Of a DNA stretch of 64,000 bases, positions 52,324 to 61,514 are shown in pieces. The position numbers and the translations under genes are program-made. Every line of letters begins with the position of its first letter. Within the stretch, counting starts at the first letter, position 1. The stretch lies in contig JBKQUM010000138.1 in assembly GCA_052140165.1 (NCBI GenBank), positions 1 to 64,000 on the forward strand, written 5' to 3'. Source of the stretch: Bog-473 sp052140165. GTDB lineage: Bacteria > Actinomycetota > Acidimicrobiia > Acidimicrobiales > RAAP-2. The notes under the pieces were generated by a model. It was not told the DNA's origin and made no database searches. It saw only the letters and a list, made by a program, of their open reading frames with translations.

Positions 52324-53724
52324 CTACGCGCCGGTGCCGAGCTCGATGAACCGGAGGTACCGCTCCTCCGCGGCGCGCACCCAGGCCGGGTCGGGCTCGA
52401 TCCGCCGTCCCACCCGCGACCAGCGATCCGAGTCGTGCAGCGACGTCTCGAGCCCCGCAGCCATGCGGGCGAAGTAGGCGGCACCCAGGGCGGCCCCCTC
52501 CGGGACGGCGACGGCGTCGACGGGGAGGTTGGTGGCGTCAGCCACGGCGGCCATCCACGCCGTGACCCGGCTCCCTCCGCCACTGGCGACGATCCGGGTG
52601 GCCTTGACACCCGAGCGGTCGAGCATGCGGCGGATCACGAAGCCGCTGGCCTCGTACGCGGCGCGCTCGAGCGCCTCGGCCCCCGAACCGATGTCGAGCC
52701 CGTAGAGGTTCGAGCGCAACGTGTGGTCCTCGAAGGGAGTGCGCTCGCCCCGGACGTAGGGCAGCCACACCGGCACCCGGCCGGGCACCCCGAGCCGGGG
52801 ACTCATCCGCTCGCGCTCGGGACCGGGCCGGGGCGCGTCGCGCAACAGCCGGCGGGCCCAGTCGACGAAGAGCGCCCCCGCGTTGCTCGGCCCCCCGATG
52901 AGGAAGCGCTCGGGCGTGGTGTGCGGGTAGCTGATGAGCCCGGGCGCCACCACCCACTCCTCGCACACGGCCCACACGATGAGCGTGGCGCCGAAGATCA
53001 CGAGGACGTCGCCGGGCTCGGTCGCCCCGGCCACGATCTGGTCGCACAGCGCGTCGATGGTGCCGCCGGTGATCACCGCGTCGCTCCCCGGCACGGTGCC
53101 CGCCGCCTGGCCCATCGGCACGACCATGGGCATCTGCGACTCGGCGACACCCATGGAGCCGAGGAGGTCGGCGTTCCAGCGTCCGTGGGAGTGGAGCGCG
53201 CCCAGCGCCGCCGTGACGCCGGTGTCGATCGCCGGCAGTCCGGACAGCGCGTAGGTCGCCACGGCCTGGCAGGGCCAGTAGCCACGGGCGTCGGGGGCGC
53301 TGGCGGACGCCCAGCGCAGGAACCCCTCGGCGTCGGGCATGGTCCCGGGCAACAGCACGCCGTCGGCATCGGCGGCCGCCCGCGGGCGCCCCTCCCGGTC
53401 GCCGTAGAGCAGGCCCGGGAGCACCGGCACCCCCCGCCGGCTGACGGCGGTGAGCGAGGGCACCATGGAGGCGACGGCCACGCCCACCAGGCGGTGGCCG
53501 CGCTCGCCCGAGAGCTGCTCGGTCACCGCCCCGAACGCCTTGCGGGGGCCGGCCCGCCAGGCCCGCTTGGCGTCGTGGCGCAAGATGTCCGGCTCAGGTG
53601 CCACCACGCTGTGGGGAACCCTGCTGCGGGCGATGACCGTCCCGTCCTCGTCCACCGCCAGGGCCTTGACCGACGTCGTCCCGACGTCGACACCGACGGT
53701 GATGGCTCGCGCGGACGGACTCAC
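52324..53724 (-). CDS. FGGY-family carbohydrate kinase
   Basis: A 466-residue actin-fold kinase. Phosphate loop 1 is 'TVGVDVGTTSVKALAVDEDG' near 9-28. The catalytic Asp is in 'GGTIDALCDQI' near 222-232 and loop 2 is 'RIVASGGGSRVTAWMAAVAD' near 392-411. It is related to xylulokinases and ribulokinases. It starts at GTG 53724, five bases from a perfect operator-like repeat, and no SD is visible. It is convergent with the dehydrogenase pair, suggesting a polyol or sugar pathway. Confidence 0.9.
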   Translation of the reverse strand: MSPSARAITVGVDVGTTSVKALAVDEDGTVIARSRVPHSVVAPEPDILRHDAKRAWRAGPRKAFGAVTEQLSGERGHRLVGVAVASMVPSLTAVSRRGVPVLPGLLYGDREGRPRAAADADGVLLPGTMPDAEGFLRWASASAPDARGYWPCQAVATYALSGLPAIDTGVTAALGALHSHGRWNADLLGSMGVAESQMPMVVPMGQAAGTVPGSDAVITGGTIDALCDQIVAGATEPGDVLVIFGATLIVWAVCEEWVVAPGLISYPHTTPERFLIGGPSNAGALFVDWARRLLRDAPRPGPERERMSPRLGVPGRVPVWLPYVRGERTPFEDHTLRSNLYGLDIGSGAEALERAAYEASGFVIRRMLDRSGVKATRIVASGGGSRVTAWMAAVADATNLPVDAVAVPEGAALGAAYFARMAAGLETSLHDSDRWSRVGRRIEPDPAWVRAAEERYLRFIELGTGA

Positions 53725-53728
53725 GAAG

Positions 53729-53758
53729 CTGACACACGTGTCATGATCACGTCATTAT
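53729..53758 (+). promoter_or_regulatory. Divergent control region with TGACAC inverted repeat
   Basis: TGACAC-AC-GTGTCA at 53730-53743 is a perfect 14-base inverted repeat between the kinase (start 53724) and the 2-hydroxyacid dehydrogenase (start 53795). A sigma-70-like promoter for the latter, CTGACA (53729-53734), 18 bases, CATTAT (53753-53758), overlaps it. A dimeric repressor bound here would block both genes. Confidence 0.55.
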
Positions 53759-53794
53759 GGACGACGCACGCTGTGGAAGGAGAGGTTCGCACGA

Positions 53795-54778
53795 ATGACA
53801 CGCTCCCGGCCGAAGGCCTTGGTGACGGCGGCCGTGAGCGGCCCCGGTCTCGACCTGCTGCACCAGCTGGCGGATCTGGTGCTCGATTCGTGGCTCGACC
53901 AGCCCACTCTGCGGATCTACAACGCCTCCCAGCTGGCGGAACGGACCGCCGCCGAGGGGGCCTCCATCGTCATCGTGGAGAGCGACGCCTGCGGGGCCGA
54001 GCTCTACGAGCAACCGATCATCGCCGTGTGCAGCTGCCGGGGTGACCCCACCAACGTCGACGTCCCGGCCGCCACCGCCGCCGGTGTGCCCGTCCTGCGG
54101 GCTCCCGGCCGCAACGCCGACGCCGTGGCCGAGCTGGCCGTGGCCCTGCTCTTCGCCGCCACCCGCGGCGTCGTGCCGGCGGACCGCGACGTGCGGGAGG
54201 GACAGATCTACCGCGACGGGAAGATCCCGTACCAGCGCTACCGGGCCTGGGAGCTGGCGGGCAAGACCGTCGGCCTGGTGGGCCTCGGAGCCGTCGGGCG
54301 CGCGCTGAGGTGGCGCCTGCGCGGCCTCGGCATGGACGTGATCGCCTACGACCCCTACGCGCCCGACGCCACGTGCTCGCTCGACGACCTGCTGGCGCGC
54401 GCCGACGTCATCTCCATTCACGCGCCGGTGACCGAGGAGACGACGGGCCTGATCGGCGCGGACGCCTTCGCCAAGATGCGCGACGGCGTCGTCTACCTGA
54501 ACACCGCCCGGGCCAAGATCCACGACACCGATGCGCTGGTGGCCGCGCTGGCGTCGGGCAAGGTCGCCGCGGCGGGCCTGGACCACTTCGAGGGGGAGCA
54601 CCTGGCGGTCGACCACCCTTTGACGACGTTCCCCCAGGTCGTGCTCACCCCGCACATCGGCGGCGCCACCTACAACACCGAGTCCAACCACACGCGCACC
54701 ATCGCCGAGGACCTGTGCCGGATCATGGCGGGGGCACGGCCCCTGCACATCGTGAACCCCGAGGTCCTGTCGGACTGA
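53795..54778 (+). CDS. D-2-hydroxyacid dehydrogenase
   Basis: A 327-residue NAD-dependent enzyme of the SerA/D-lactate type. The coenzyme motif is VGLVGLGAVGRAL near 157-169. The catalytic Arg is in 'YLNTARAKIHD' near 235, the Glu in 'LDHFEGEHLAVDHPL' near 266 and the His in 'LTPHIGGATYNT' near 288. There is no ACT domain, so it is more likely a catabolic 2-ketoacid or 2-hydroxyacid reductase than a serine-pathway enzyme. A strong SD, GGAAGGAGAGG, precedes the ATG. Confidence 0.92.
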   Translation: MTRSRPKALVTAAVSGPGLDLLHQLADLVLDSWLDQPTLRIYNASQLAERTAAEGASIVIVESDACGAELYEQPIIAVCSCRGDPTNVDVPAATAAGVPVLRAPGRNADAVAELAVALLFAATRGVVPADRDVREGQIYRDGKIPYQRYRAWELAGKTVGLVGLGAVGRALRWRLRGLGMDVIAYDPYAPDATCSLDDLLARADVISIHAPVTEETTGLIGADAFAKMRDGVVYLNTARAKIHDTDALVAALASGKVAAAGLDHFEGEHLAVDHPLTTFPQVVLTPHIGGATYNTESNHTRTIAEDLCRIMAGARPLHIVNPEVLSD

Positions 54779-54779
54779 C

Positions 54780-55508
54780 GTGGCGGCCCGCCAACCGACC
54801 ATCATCGCCACGTCCATCGGGTTCCAACCCGAGGGACCCGACCCGGCGAACGTGCGACCGGGCCCGTCCTACCGGCTGGCCGCCGACCTGGCGCGGGCGG
54901 GTGACCACCCGCGCCTGTGCATCATCGCCACCGCGGTCGGTGACGACTCGACCCGGCTGGCGGCGGCCCACAACGCGTTCTCCAAGCTCGGCTTCATCAG
55001 CTCGCACCTCACCCTCTTCCCGATGCCCAACGTGCCCGACGTGCGCGCCCACCTCCTGGCGCAGGACGTGATCTGGGTCGGCGGCGGGAGCACCGCCAAC
55101 CTGCTGGCGCTCTGGCGCCTGCACGGGCTGGACGTGACATTGCGCGAGTGCTGGGAGGCCGGGGTGGTGCTCAAGGGCGTCTCCGCCGGCTCGCTGTGCT
55201 GGCACGTGGGAGGGACGACGGACTCGTTCGGGCCCACCCTGGTGCCGGTCACCGACGGGCTGGCCTTCCTCCCCTACTCCAACAGCCCGCATCACGACGC
55301 AGAGGAGCAGCGCCGTCCTCTGATCCACCGGCTCATCGCGGAGGGCACATTGCCCGACGGCTACGCCACGGAGAACGGCACGGGGCTGGTGTTCTACGGC
55401 ACCGAGCTCCAGGACGCCTTCACGGAGGTGGACGGCAAGGTGGCCTACTCGCTCACGCGCGAGGGCGGCGCGACCCGCGAGGTGGCGCTGGACACCCGCC
55501 TGCTCTGA
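54780..55508 (+). CDS. Peptidase E-like S51 family protein
   Basis: A 242-residue class-I-glutaminase-fold protein. The nucleophile elbow is KGVSAGSLCWH near 138-148, preceded by 'DVIWVGGGSTANLLALWRLHG' near 97-117, as in S51 alpha-aspartyl dipeptidases and cyanophycinases. GTG at 54780 lies one base after the preceding stop, so the two form an operon. It may cleave a dipeptide or amide in the catabolic block. Confidence 0.88.
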   Translation: MAARQPTIIATSIGFQPEGPDPANVRPGPSYRLAADLARAGDHPRLCIIATAVGDDSTRLAAAHNAFSKLGFISSHLTLFPMPNVPDVRAHLLAQDVIWVGGGSTANLLALWRLHGLDVTLRECWEAGVVLKGVSAGSLCWHVGGTTDSFGPTLVPVTDGLAFLPYSNSPHHDAEEQRRPLIHRLIAEGTLPDGYATENGTGLVFYGTELQDAFTEVDGKVAYSLTREGGATREVALDTRLL

Positions 55509-55509
55509 G

Positions 55510-57252
55510 TCACGCGGGGGCCCCGACCCAGTCGGACCCCGCGTGCACCGTGTCGGTGTCGCGGCCCGAGCGCAACACCCGCCCGGGGACGGCTCCGGTG
55601 AAGTCGCCGTCGCGGACGATCTCGGTCCCGTTGACCAGCACGTGCCCGATGCCGACCGCCTCCGCGTACAGACGGCTGGCGCCGCCCGGCAGATCGTCGC
55701 GGGTGCGCACGGGTCCGTGGCCGATGGTGGTCGGGTCGAACACGACCACGTCGGCGAACGTCCCCGTCGCCAAGCGACCGCGGTCGCGCAGCCCGTAGAG
55801 GCGGGCCGGGACGTCGGTCAGGAGCCGCACCGCCTGCTCCCAGTCGAGCAGGCCGCGGGCCCGCACCCCGTCGCCCAGCATGGAGGTCGAGTAGACGGCG
55901 CCACACATGGTGTCGAGGTGGGCACCGGCATCGGAGCCGCCGACGATGGCCCGTGGGTCCTGCCAGGTCTGCGCCCTCAGCACCCAGTCCGCCTCGGATT
56001 CCCCGATGGGCGGGCGGAGCCCGGTGCGCAGCCCGTCGGCCACCACGATGTCGAGGAGCGCGTCGAACGGTGCCACCCCGCGCTCTCGTGCCACCTCGCC
56101 CACGGTGCGGCCCTCGAGGTCGGCGTTCTCCGGGGCGAAGGTCTCCTCGATGATGAGGCGGTCCCAGACCGCGAGGTGCCGGAGGATCCCCGCCTCGTCC
56201 GACTGCGCGCCGGCATCGAGCCGCCGGCGCGTCTCGGGGTCGGAGAGCGCGACGATGCGCTCGGGCACGCCGAGCGCGAAGACCTCGCGCCACCCGGGCA
56301 GCCCGTCGAGGATGGCGCCGTGCTCGAAGCTGAGCCGCAGCTGCATGGTGTGCGGCAGCGTCAGCGCCACGACGGTGGCCCCGCGGGCAGCGGCGGCGCT
56401 CCCGGCGGCCAGCTGGCTCAGGGCGCCGTCGGGGTTCATGGCCGAGACGCCGAGCACGTTCCAGTTGACGGGGCGGTCCGCCAGCAGCGACATGGTCGAG
56501 AGGAAGTCGATCTCCTCTTCGGTGAACCCGTTGAGACAACCCGGCACGATCAGCTCGACCGTGGTGCCTTCGTGCCGACGCACGGCGGCGGCGAGTCGCT
56601 CCAGCTCCTCGCGAGCGGCCGCGCGCGACGGGACCGGTTGGCCGTCGCCGTCGTTGTGGGTGTGCACCTGGGACGTCGAGAACCCGAGCGCACCTTCGGC
56701 CAGGGCCGCGTCCAACGCGGCCTCCATTGCGTCGGTGTCCGCCGCCGACGCGACGCCGCCGACGGCGCGCTCACCCATCACGAGGCGGCGGAGCGTCGAG
56801 TGGCCCACCAGGAACCCTGCGTTGACGGCGATGTGGCCGTCGAGGCGGCCGAGCCAGTCGCCGAAGGAGGTCCAGTCCCAGGGCAGTCCCGCTCGGAGGG
56901 CGGCGAGCGGCATGCCTTCGACCCGCGCCATCATGCGCGAGATGTAGTCGACGTGCTCCGGCGCCATGGGCGCCAGCGAGAAGCCGCAATTGCCACCGAG
57001 CACCGTGGTCACGCCGTGGAGCGGCGAGGGGCTGGCGTTGGGGTCCCAGAACAGCTGGGCGTCGTAGTGGGTGTGCAGGTCGATGAAGCCGGGGGTGACG
57101 AGCATGCCGGCGGCATCGATCACCGTGTCGGCGCCGACACCGGCGTCAGGCCCGATGGCGCGCACCCGTTCGCCCTCGACGACCACGTCGGCCCGAACGG
57201 GCGGCGCACCGGTCCCGTCGACCACGGTCCCGCCCCGGATGGCCACAGTCAT
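55510..57252 (-). CDS. N-acyl-D-amino-acid deacylase family amidohydrolase (paralogue 2)
   Basis: A 580-residue metal hydrolase. 'FIDLHTHYDAQLFWDPNASP' near 57-76 holds the HxH, 'GGNCGFSLAP' the metal Cys and 'VGGSDAGAHLDTMCGAVYSTS' the catalytic Asp region. It is more divergent than the other two copies (DAQLFW instead of DGQxTW, and a different middle), so its substrate probably differs. Its ATG overlaps the aldehyde dehydrogenase stop by four bases. It ends one base from the convergent peptidase. Confidence 0.87.
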   Translation of the reverse strand: MTVAIRGGTVVDGTGAPPVRADVVVEGERVRAIGPDAGVGADTVIDAAGMLVTPGFIDLHTHYDAQLFWDPNASPSPLHGVTTVLGGNCGFSLAPMAPEHVDYISRMMARVEGMPLAALRAGLPWDWTSFGDWLGRLDGHIAVNAGFLVGHSTLRRLVMGERAVGGVASAADTDAMEAALDAALAEGALGFSTSQVHTHNDGDGQPVPSRAAAREELERLAAAVRRHEGTTVELIVPGCLNGFTEEEIDFLSTMSLLADRPVNWNVLGVSAMNPDGALSQLAAGSAAAARGATVVALTLPHTMQLRLSFEHGAILDGLPGWREVFALGVPERIVALSDPETRRRLDAGAQSDEAGILRHLAVWDRLIIEETFAPENADLEGRTVGEVARERGVAPFDALLDIVVADGLRTGLRPPIGESEADWVLRAQTWQDPRAIVGGSDAGAHLDTMCGAVYSTSMLGDGVRARGLLDWEQAVRLLTDVPARLYGLRDRGRLATGTFADVVVFDPTTIGHGPVRTRDDLPGGASRLYAEAVGIGHVLVNGTEIVRDGDFTGAVPGRVLRSGRDTDTVHAGSDWVGAPA

Positions 57253-58748
57253 GGCTGCCCCCCTTGTTCCGCCGGGGCCGGCCGGCGCACCCGCACCCGC
57301 TGGCGGGCGAAGGCCTGCATGCCCTCGGTGCCGAGCTCCACGCCGAGGCCCGACTGCTTCCAGCCGCCCATCGGCGCGTACATGTCGATGGCCGAGAGGC
57401 CATGCGCGTTGATGAACACCGTGCCGGCCGAAAGACGCGACGCCACGTCGGCGGCCAGCGCGTCGTCATTGCTCCAGACCGACGCGCACAGTCCGAAGGT
57501 CGTGTCGTTGGCCGCGTCGACCGCCTCGTCGAGGTCGTCGTAGGGGATGATGGGCAGCGCGGGGGCGAATTGCTCCTGGCGCACGATCCCGCCGTCCGGG
57601 GGCGGCGCCACCACGAGCGCCGGGGACACGAAGTACCCACCCGACCTCTCGTCCTCCGCCCGCACCCCGCCCGGCCGCAGGACCGTGGCCCCCGCCGCCG
57701 CCGCGTCGGCGACCAGCGCCTCGACCCGGTCGCGCGCGCCCGCCGTGTGCACCGGGCCCATCGTCACCCCGTCCGCCAGGCCGTCGCCGACCACCTCGGC
57801 CGCGAGCCGGGCCGCCAGCGCGTCCACCGTCTCGTCCAACCGGCTGCGGTGGACGTAGAGGCGCTTGATCGCCATGCAGACCTGTCCGCTGGTGACGAAG
57901 GCCGCCTCGACGATGCGATCCGCCAGGGCCGCGTCACCGGCCACGTCCGGGGCGAGGATGGCGGCGTCGTTGCCCCCGAGCTCGAGCACGACCGGACGCG
58001 TCGTGGCGGCCGCGGTCGCCATGACCGCCTGGCCCGTGCCGACGCCACCGGTGAAGGAGACCATGTCGACGTCCGGATGGCCGACCAACGCGGCACCGAG
58101 GCCGGCGGCCGGGCCGTTGACGACGTTGAGCACGCCCGCCGGCAGCACGGCGGCCATGGCGGCCGCGACCAGCAACACCGTTCCCGGGCACGTCGGCGGC
58201 GCCTTGACCACGACGGTGTCCCCGGCCAGCAGCGCGGGCAGGACCTTGTTGGCCATGACGGAGACGGGCCAGTTGAACGGCAGGATCGCGGCAACGACCC
58301 CGTGCGGCACCCACTCGACACGCGTGCCCCCACCGCCGAGGTCACGCGGGGCGAGGGCCTCGGCCACCAGCGGCGCGAAGGCCGATGCCATGCCGGCCAC
58401 GGTGGCGGTGTCGAAAATCGCCTCCAGGTGCGTCTTGCCGTGCTCGCGGGTCAACAGCCGGGCCAGGTCCCGCGTCTCGACCGCGGCCACCCCCGCCTCG
58501 GCGGCGGCAACGACCTGCGCCGCCCGCTCCTCCATGGCCAGTGCGGCCCAGGCCCGCTGCGACCGCCGGGCGGCGGCCACGGCCAGGTCGAGCTGGGCCG
58601 GAGAGGTGGACGGCGCGTCCAGGACGACCTCGGCCGGACGGGCCGGGTTCGTCACCGGGTAGGTGCCCTCCCCGCCGGCGACCACGTCGCCGCCGACCAA
58701 CAGGCCGACGCGGGTGATTGCGTCCTCGATGTGTGTGGTCATACCCAC
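57249..58748 (-). CDS. Aldehyde dehydrogenase family protein
   Basis: A 499-residue NAD(P)-dependent oxidoreductase of the ALDH superfamily. 'AAILPFNWPVSVMANKVLPALLAGDTVVVK' forms the Asn/Lys coenzyme region near 143-172. The general-base Glu is in VVLELGGNDA near 245-254 and the nucleophile Cys in 'TSGQVCMAIKRLYVH' near 287. It would oxidise an aldehyde released in the pathway. It is co-translated with the deacylase paralogue downstream and diverges from the amidohydrolase at 58792. Confidence 0.92.
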   Translation of the reverse strand: MGMTTHIEDAITRVGLLVGGDVVAGGEGTYPVTNPARPAEVVLDAPSTSPAQLDLAVAAARRSQRAWAALAMEERAAQVVAAAEAGVAAVETRDLARLLTREHGKTHLEAIFDTATVAGMASAFAPLVAEALAPRDLGGGGTRVEWVPHGVVAAILPFNWPVSVMANKVLPALLAGDTVVVKAPPTCPGTVLLVAAAMAAVLPAGVLNVVNGPAAGLGAALVGHPDVDMVSFTGGVGTGQAVMATAAATTRPVVLELGGNDAAILAPDVAGDAALADRIVEAAFVTSGQVCMAIKRLYVHRSRLDETVDALAARLAAEVVGDGLADGVTMGPVHTAGARDRVEALVADAAAAGATVLRPGGVRAEDERSGGYFVSPALVVAPPPDGGIVRQEQFAPALPIIPYDDLDEAVDAANDTTFGLCASVWSNDDALAADVASRLSAGTVFINAHGLSAIDMYAPMGGWKQSGLGVELGTEGMQAFARQRVRVRRPAPAEQGGQP

Positions 58749-58770
58749 CCCCCGGGCCCGGCGACGTTGC

Positions 58771-58784
58771 TGACGATAGTGTCA
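58771..58784 (+). promoter_or_regulatory. Second TGACAC-like inverted repeat in a divergent promoter
   Basis: TGACGATAGTGTCA lies between the aldehyde dehydrogenase (start 58748) and the amidohydrolase (GTG 58792). Read on the other strand it is TGACACTATCGTCA, agreeing at 10 of 12 defined positions with the repeat at 53730-53743. The embedded TAGTGT (58777-58782) fits an actinobacterial -10 placed for a leaderless transcript of the plus-strand gene. Confidence 0.45.
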
Positions 58785-58791
58785 CCTTCTC

Positions 58792-60024
58792 GTGGGAGCC
58801 GTCGAGACAGGGCCTGCCCCAGGGCGAGCCACCCTGCTGCCCGACCCCGAGCCGCGCGCGATCCGGGTCCCCGTCATTTCGGTCGACGACCATCTCATCG
58901 AACCGCCCGACCTCTTCGAGGGTCGCCTGCCCGCGTCCCTCCGGGACGGAGCGCCCCGTGTGGTCGAGGACGACGACGGCACGCAATCGTGGGTCTTCGA
59001 GGGGACCCGCTACCCCAACGTGGGCCTCAACGCGGTGGTGGGCCGCCCCCGGGCCGAGTGGAGCATGGAGCCGGCGCGCTTCGACGAGATGCGGCCCGGC
59101 TGCTTCGACATCGCCGCCCGGATAGAGGACATGGACCTGGCCGGGGTGTGGGCCTCGCTGTGCTTCCCGTCCCTCGTGTCGGGGTTCTGCGGCGCCGTCT
59201 ACTCGCGGGCAGGCGACCGCGAGCTGGGCCTGGCCTGCCTGCGCGCCTTCAACGACTGGCACCTGGAGGAGTGGGCGGGACCGCGGCCCGACCGCATCAT
59301 CCCGCTGCAGCTGCCGTGGCTGGCCGACATCGAGGTGGCCAGCGCCGAGGTCAGGTCCAACGCGGCGCGCGGCTTCAAGGCGGTGAGCTTCCCCGAATTC
59401 CCGGCGCAACTCCGCCTTCCCTCCATCTTCAGCGGCGCATGGGACCCCTTCATCGCCGCCTGCGAAGAGACGGGCACCGTCGTGTGCCTGCACACGGGGG
59501 CTTCGTCGTGGGCCCCGCTCCCCTCGCCCGACCCGCCCTTCGAGCTGCTCCCCACCGTGTTCCCCGTCAACGCCCTGCTGGCGGCGGGCGAATGGCTGTG
59601 GTCCGGCGTCCCGCTCCGCTTCCCGGGGCTGGCGGTGGCGATGTCCGAGGGCGGCATCGGCTGGGTGCCCATGCTGATGGACCGGGCCGACTACGTGCTG
59701 GCGCACTCCGCGTCGGGAACCGAGAGCCACGCCTGGCCCTCCGACCTCCTTCCGAGCGAGGTGCTGCGCCGCAACTTCTGGTTCTGCTCCATCGACGACC
59801 CGTCGGCCGTGGCGCAGCGCCACGTCATCGGCGTCGACCACATCATGGTGGAGAGCGACTACCCCCACGCCGACTCCTCGTGGCCCGACACCCAGGACGT
59901 GCTGTCCGCCACCTGGGGCACGCTGCCCGACGACGAGCTGCGTGCCGTCGCGGGCGGCAACGCCTCCCGGCTGTTCCGCCACCCGTTGCCGGCCCTCGAC
60001 GACTGGCGCCGTCCAGTGCCGTGA
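58792..60024 (+). CDS. Amidohydrolase-2 family protein
   Basis: A 410-residue TIM-barrel protein of PF04909. The first metal motif is VISVDDHLIEP near 28-38, the His in 'VVCLHTGASSW' near 230, and the catalytic Asp in 'HIMVESDYPHADSSWPDT' near 353-370. Such enzymes include decarboxylases and amide or lactone hydrolases; many actinobacterial members serve in steroid or aromatic catabolism. The start is GTG 58792, possibly leaderless. It is co-translated (GTGA) with the next amidohydrolase. Confidence 0.87.
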   Translation: MGAVETGPAPGRATLLPDPEPRAIRVPVISVDDHLIEPPDLFEGRLPASLRDGAPRVVEDDDGTQSWVFEGTRYPNVGLNAVVGRPRAEWSMEPARFDEMRPGCFDIAARIEDMDLAGVWASLCFPSLVSGFCGAVYSRAGDRELGLACLRAFNDWHLEEWAGPRPDRIIPLQLPWLADIEVASAEVRSNAARGFKAVSFPEFPAQLRLPSIFSGAWDPFIAACEETGTVVCLHTGASSWAPLPSPDPPFELLPTVFPVNALLAAGEWLWSGVPLRFPGLAVAMSEGGIGWVPMLMDRADYVLAHSASGTESHAWPSDLLPSEVLRRNFWFCSIDDPSAVAQRHVIGVDHIMVESDYPHADSSWPDTQDVLSATWGTLPDDELRAVAGGNASRLFRHPLPALDDWRRPVP

Positions 60025-61514
60025 GCATGGTGGAAGGGATCGCCCCGCTGCCGCCCCGCGCCGGTCCGGTGGTCGACGCCGACGGGCACGTCGTCGAGCC
60101 GCTGAGCGCCTGGGCCGGGCTACCCGAGGCACACCGCCCGGTCATCACGGCGGACGCCCACGGCTACGAACACGTCACCGTCGGCGGCACCGAGATCCTG
60201 GCCGTGCCGCTCGGGACGCTGGCCCGCCCGGGCTCCACCTTCGACGACCCCGCAGCCTTCCGGCCCCTGGCCGACGCCCAGCCCGGAGGCGGCGACCCGG
60301 TGGTCCGGCTGGCCGACATGGACGCCGAGGGCATCGACCAGGCCGTGCTCTACCCCACCCTCGGGCTGTACTTCTGCGCGGTCGAGGACCCCGAGGCGGC
60401 GGTCGGCCTGGCCGTGGGCTACAACGACTGGCTGGCCACGTACTGCGCCGCGGACCCGGCCCGGCTGTTCGGCGCCGCCATGGTGCCCCTGCAGGACCCC
60501 GCTGCGGCCGCCCACGAACTGCGCCGCGCCGTGACCCAGCTGGGCTTCCGGGCGGGTTTCGTCCGCCCCAACCCCTGTCTGGGCCGCTCGCTCTCCGACC
60601 GTGCCTACGACGTCGTCTGGAATGCCGCCGAGGAGCTGGGCGTGCCCATCGGGATCCACGAGGGCAGCTCGGTCATCGTGCCGACGCTCGGGTCGGACCG
60701 CCCCTTCAACCCGCTGGTCCTGCACGCCGTCTCGCACCCGTTCGAGCAGATGCTGGCCTGCGCCCAGCTCATCGCCTTCGGGGTGCTCGATCGGCATCCG
60801 GGCCTGCGCTGCGTCTTCCTCGAGTCCTCCGGGGGCTGGGCCCCGTTCTGGCTCGAGCGCCTGGACGAGCAGGCCGGATCCTTCGGCGGCTTCTGCCCCG
60901 ACATGCGGCTGCTCCCCTCTGAGTACTTCGCCCGCCAGTGCGCCATCAGCTTCGAGGTCGACGAGCACACGCTGCCGGCGCTGGCCCCCTTCGTCGGTCC
61001 CGGTCGCATTGTGTGGGGCAGCGACTACCCGCACCACGACGCCACCTTCCCCGGGGCCGTCGACGCGCTGCGGGCGACCATCGCCCCGTGCCCGACGGCG
61101 ACACAGATCCGGGTGCTCGGCCTCAACGCGCGGGAGATCTACGGATTGCCGTCGCGCCAGGACGGCGTGGCGGGCCTGATCGACGACTACTTCGCCGCCG
61201 TCACCGCGCAGGACCCTGCGCTCGTGCGGCGGGTCTTCGCGCCCGACGCGACGTTCGACGTGGACGGCGACTGCCGCCGGGGCCACGACGACATCCTGGC
61301 GTACTACACCGAGCACACCTTCGTGTTCGGGGACTTCCGGCCCGACCCGGCGCCGCTGCAGATCGACGGTTCGACGGTCACGGTGGACATCGACGTCCAC
61401 CTGGGCGGGACCGAGCGGACGGTGCGCGACGTCTTCGAGACCGACGGGACGCGCATCACGGCGTTGCGGGTCAGAGGGTTCGCCGACGTGCTGCGGGCCG
61501 CCGACCGGCGTTGA
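60021..61514 (+). CDS. Amidohydrolase-2 with C-terminal SnoaL/NTF2-like domain
   Basis: A 497-residue fusion. Residues 15-370 form the TIM barrel: PVVDADGHVVEP near 17-28, 'PIGIHEGSSV' near 212-221, 'VFLESSGGWAPFW' near 267-279 and the Asp in 'IVWGSDYPHHDATFPGA' near 330-346. Residues ~378-492 ('LIDDYFAAVTAQDPALVRRVFAPDATFDVDGDCRRGHDDI') are a SnoaL-like cone domain. GTG 60021 overlaps the upstream stop; ATG 60027 is an alternative. The stop lies inside a tandem repeat. Confidence 0.85.
   Translation: MSMVEGIAPLPPRAGPVVDADGHVVEPLSAWAGLPEAHRPVITADAHGYEHVTVGGTEILAVPLGTLARPGSTFDDPAAFRPLADAQPGGGDPVVRLADMDAEGIDQAVLYPTLGLYFCAVEDPEAAVGLAVGYNDWLATYCAADPARLFGAAMVPLQDPAAAAHELRRAVTQLGFRAGFVRPNPCLGRSLSDRAYDVVWNAAEELGVPIGIHEGSSVIVPTLGSDRPFNPLVLHAVSHPFEQMLACAQLIAFGVLDRHPGLRCVFLESSGGWAPFWLERLDEQAGSFGGFCPDMRLLPSEYFARQCAISFEVDEHTLPALAPFVGPGRIVWGSDYPHHDATFPGAVDALRATIAPCPTATQIRVLGLNAREIYGLPSRQDGVAGLIDDYFAAVTAQDPALVRRVFAPDATFDVDGDCRRGHDDILAYYTEHTFVFGDFRPDPAPLQIDGSTVTVDIDVHLGGTERTVRDVFETDGTRITALRVRGFADVLRAADRR

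Noticed and set aside
57264..60020. Long in-frame N-terminal extension of the amidohydrolase at 60021.
   Set aside because: The extension is antisense to aldehyde dehydrogenase and out of frame with the first amidohydrolase. The GTGA start at 60021 explains the gene.
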